Assembly (NCBI GenBank): GCA_028711205.1
Contig: JAQTSP010000036.1
Location: 1-14,081 of the forward strand
Direction: 5' to 3'
Origin: Eubacteriales bacterium
GTDB lineage: Bacteria > Bacillota > Clostridia > Christensenellales > SZUA-584
DNA length: 14,081 bases
Below the pieces are notes generated by a model. The model was not told the DNA's origin. It made no database searches and saw nothing but the letters and a program-made list of their open reading frames with translations. Of the stretch, positions 12,870 to 14,081 are shown piece by piece. The position numbers and the translations under genes were made by a program. The stretch's first letter is position 1; each line of letters begins with the position of its first letter.

Positions 12870-13580
12870 TCAGACGATCTTGCTGATCTCCGTCTTCAGT
12901 TGTTTGATGATCCGTTTCTCAAGCCGGGATATATACGACTGCGATATCCCAAGATGGTCCGCGACCTGTTTTTGCGTCTTCTCCTGCTGCCCGTTGAGGC
13001 CAAATCGCATCTCCATGATCATCTTTTCGCGTTCGCAGAGCTTGGCGATACATTCCTTCATCAGGTCTTTTTCCACGCTGCCTTCAATCTCGGTATACAC
13101 GATATCCGGCTCAGTCCCCAAAATATCGGACAAAAGCAGCTCGTTGCCGTCCCAGTCGACGTTCAATGGTTCGTCAAAAGACACCTCGTATTTGATTTTG
13201 GCGTTGCGCCTTAGGTACATCAGTATCTCGTTCTCGATGCACCGCGACGCGTATGTCGCGAGTTTGATGTTCTTCTCGACATCGAATGTGTTGACCGCCT
13301 TAATGAGCCCGATGGCGCCGATCGACACAAGGTCTTCGATGCCGATGCCGGTGTTCTCAAACTTGCGCGCGATGTACACCACCAGCCTCAGGTTGCGTTC
13401 GATCAGCACGCGCCGCACCGACTTGTCCCCTTCCCGAAGAAGCCGCAGCAGCGCCGTCTCCTCCTGCTGTGTCAGCGGCGGCGGAAGCGCCTCGCTGCCG
13501 CCGATATAGTCGGCGTTTGCCGCGATCCCAAGCCGTATCAGCACCCATGCCACGATCCTTCGGGCCAGTAGATTTTTCAT
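12870..13580 (-). CDS. sigE: sporulation RNA polymerase sigma factor SigE (pro-form)
   Basis: The 236-residue protein is the mother-cell-specific sigma-E. An amphipathic pro-sequence (about 1-24, MKNLLARRIVAWVLIRLG) precedes YIGGSEALPPPL, the block next to which SpoIIGA cuts pro-sigma-E. Region 2 follows (57-127, with NLRLVVYIARKFENTGIGIEDL and FDVEKNIKLATYASRCIENEI in parts). Region 4 spans 177-232 (REKMIMEMRFGL and the helix-turn-helix TQKQVADHLGISQSYISRLEKRI in parts). Length and motifs match B. subtilis SigE. The ATG has GAAAGGAG with 6-base spacing. spoIIGA lies directly upstream. Downstream comes hsp20 instead of the sigG found in most spore formers. Confidence 0.96.
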   Translation of the reverse strand: MKNLLARRIVAWVLIRLGIAANADYIGGSEALPPPLTQQEETALLRLLREGDKSVRRVLIERNLRLVVYIARKFENTGIGIEDLVSIGAIGLIKAVNTFDVEKNIKLATYASRCIENEILMYLRRNAKIKYEVSFDEPLNVDWDGNELLLSDILGTEPDIVYTEIEGSVEKDLMKECIAKLCEREKMIMEMRFGLNGQQEKTQKQVADHLGISQSYISRLEKRIIKQLKTEISKIV

Positions 13581-14081
13581 GTTGTGCTCCTTTCTTCAGT
13601 TCATCCATAATGATGTTACCGACAATCGCGCCGCAGCCTTCGGCAAGCGTGCCCTTCGCGATGCATACGACGGCCCGTGTGCCCGCCGCCGCACCCGAGA
13701 GCGCCACTTTGTCGATCTCCATGCCGTAAAAAACGCTCTGCCCCGAAGCGGTGGTGCACGGTATGATGCGCAGGCGGTCGGTCCGGGCCTCGCCACGGCA
13801 AAGCATCAGGTCGGCCGTTTCTTTATCAAAAAGCGCATGCGCCGCAGCCTCTGTGATAAACACCACGCCAAGCCCGCTCAGCGGTTCGCACAGCATATTG
13901 CCCGTATCGATATACGCCCTGACGTACGTTTGACGCTCTCCCCAAGTAAGCGTCAGATCGGCCGTCAGGCTCTCCCGAAGCAGCGTACGCTTGTGTATCC
14001 TTGCGATAAAACATATCAGTACCGCGCCCGCGCCTATCCCAAAAAGCATGGCCCGAAGCAGCAACGGAACGACGAGCGCGC
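13357..14081 (-). CDS. spoIIGA: sigma-E processing peptidase SpoIIGA (N-terminal part outside the window)
   Basis: The frame is open to the window edge, so the multi-span N-terminal membrane domain is cut off. What remains starts in its last membrane helix (VLICFIARIH). It continues with the aspartic-protease-like domain: the catalytic motif YIDTGNMLCEP (Asp codon near 13906), FITEAAAHALF, RIIPCTTASGQ and RAVVCIAKG. SpoIIGA is the membrane protease that activates pro-sigma-E after asymmetric division, and sigE follows it. The recognisable protein appears to end around MDELKKG, just before the sigE start. No stop occurs there, and the frame runs 224 bases into sigE, out of frame, giving a basic low-complexity tail. 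The functional end is therefore uncertain; a missing stop or a small frameshift is possible. Confidence 0.88.
   Translation of the reverse strand, partial: ALVVPLLLRAMLFGIGAGAVLICFIARIHKRTLLRESLTADLTLTWGERQTYVRAYIDTGNMLCEPLSGLGVVFITEAAAHALFDKETADLMLCRGEARTDRLRIIPCTTASGQSVFYGMEIDKVALSGAAAGTRAVVCIAKGTLAEGCGAIVGNIIMDELKKGAQHEKSTGPKDRGMGADTAWDRGKRRLYRRQRGASAAADTAGGDGAAAASSGRGQVGAARADRTQPEAGGVHRAQV

Noticed and set aside
1..14081. CRISPR arrays, tRNA or rRNA genes, toxin-antitoxin pairs, phage genes and known defence systems
   Set aside because: No regularly spaced repeats, tRNA-like cloverleaf, rRNA segments or relevant protein motifs were seen on either strand.

Overview
The window looks like chromosomal DNA from an anaerobic, endospore-forming Bacillota (Clostridia-like). 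The evidence is a spoIIGA-sigE pair, a CIRCE-controlled small heat-shock gene, an iscR-iscS-iscU operon, the ireB-ruvX-DUF1292 cluster, strong AGGAGG-type ribosome sites, and a low-GC sugar island next to a more GC-rich core. The genus cannot be fixed from what is visible.

Left part (1-7.6 kb) is accessory sugar metabolism. A minus-strand operon holds a LarA-like nickel-pincer racemase/epimerase homologue, a DUF4432 mutarotase-like protein and an SDR dehydrogenase that stops before its catalytic Tyr. Its head is a 46-codon remnant of a rhamnulokinase gene (2873-3013). Divergent from it is a class II (fuculose-phosphate type) aldolase. Then come a convergent rhamnulokinase-family kinase and a divergent ROK-family regulator. 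Kinase plus aldolase suggest that a ketose is phosphorylated and cleaved to DHAP and an aldehyde. No isomerase or transporter is in view. The two divergent intergenic regions have the same layout, with back-to-back promoters whose -10 boxes overlap, and they share a 28-bp block with 23 matches. This suggests common control, possibly by the ROK protein.

A multiply broken IS256-family transposase (about 6.8-7.5 kb) and a 12-bp inverted repeat separate this island from the core.

Right part (7.6-14.1 kb) is housekeeping, all on the minus strand. In transcription order it runs spoIIGA (5' end outside the window)-sigE; hsp20 with a CIRCE operator and an intrinsic terminator; iscR-iscS-iscU with a palindromic operator over the promoter; a small membrane-anchored protein; and ireB-[aldo/keto reductase with two 4Fe-4S clusters]-ruvX-DUF1292 from one good promoter. 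The reductase is wedged between two genes that are usually adjacent. alaS and mnmA, often found between iscU and ireB, are absent, and sigG does not follow sigE.

I found no tRNA, rRNA, CRISPR array, prophage or recognisable defence system. The most interesting material is the nickel-epimerase sugar module, its duplicated and broken kinase, and its mirrored regulatory regions.
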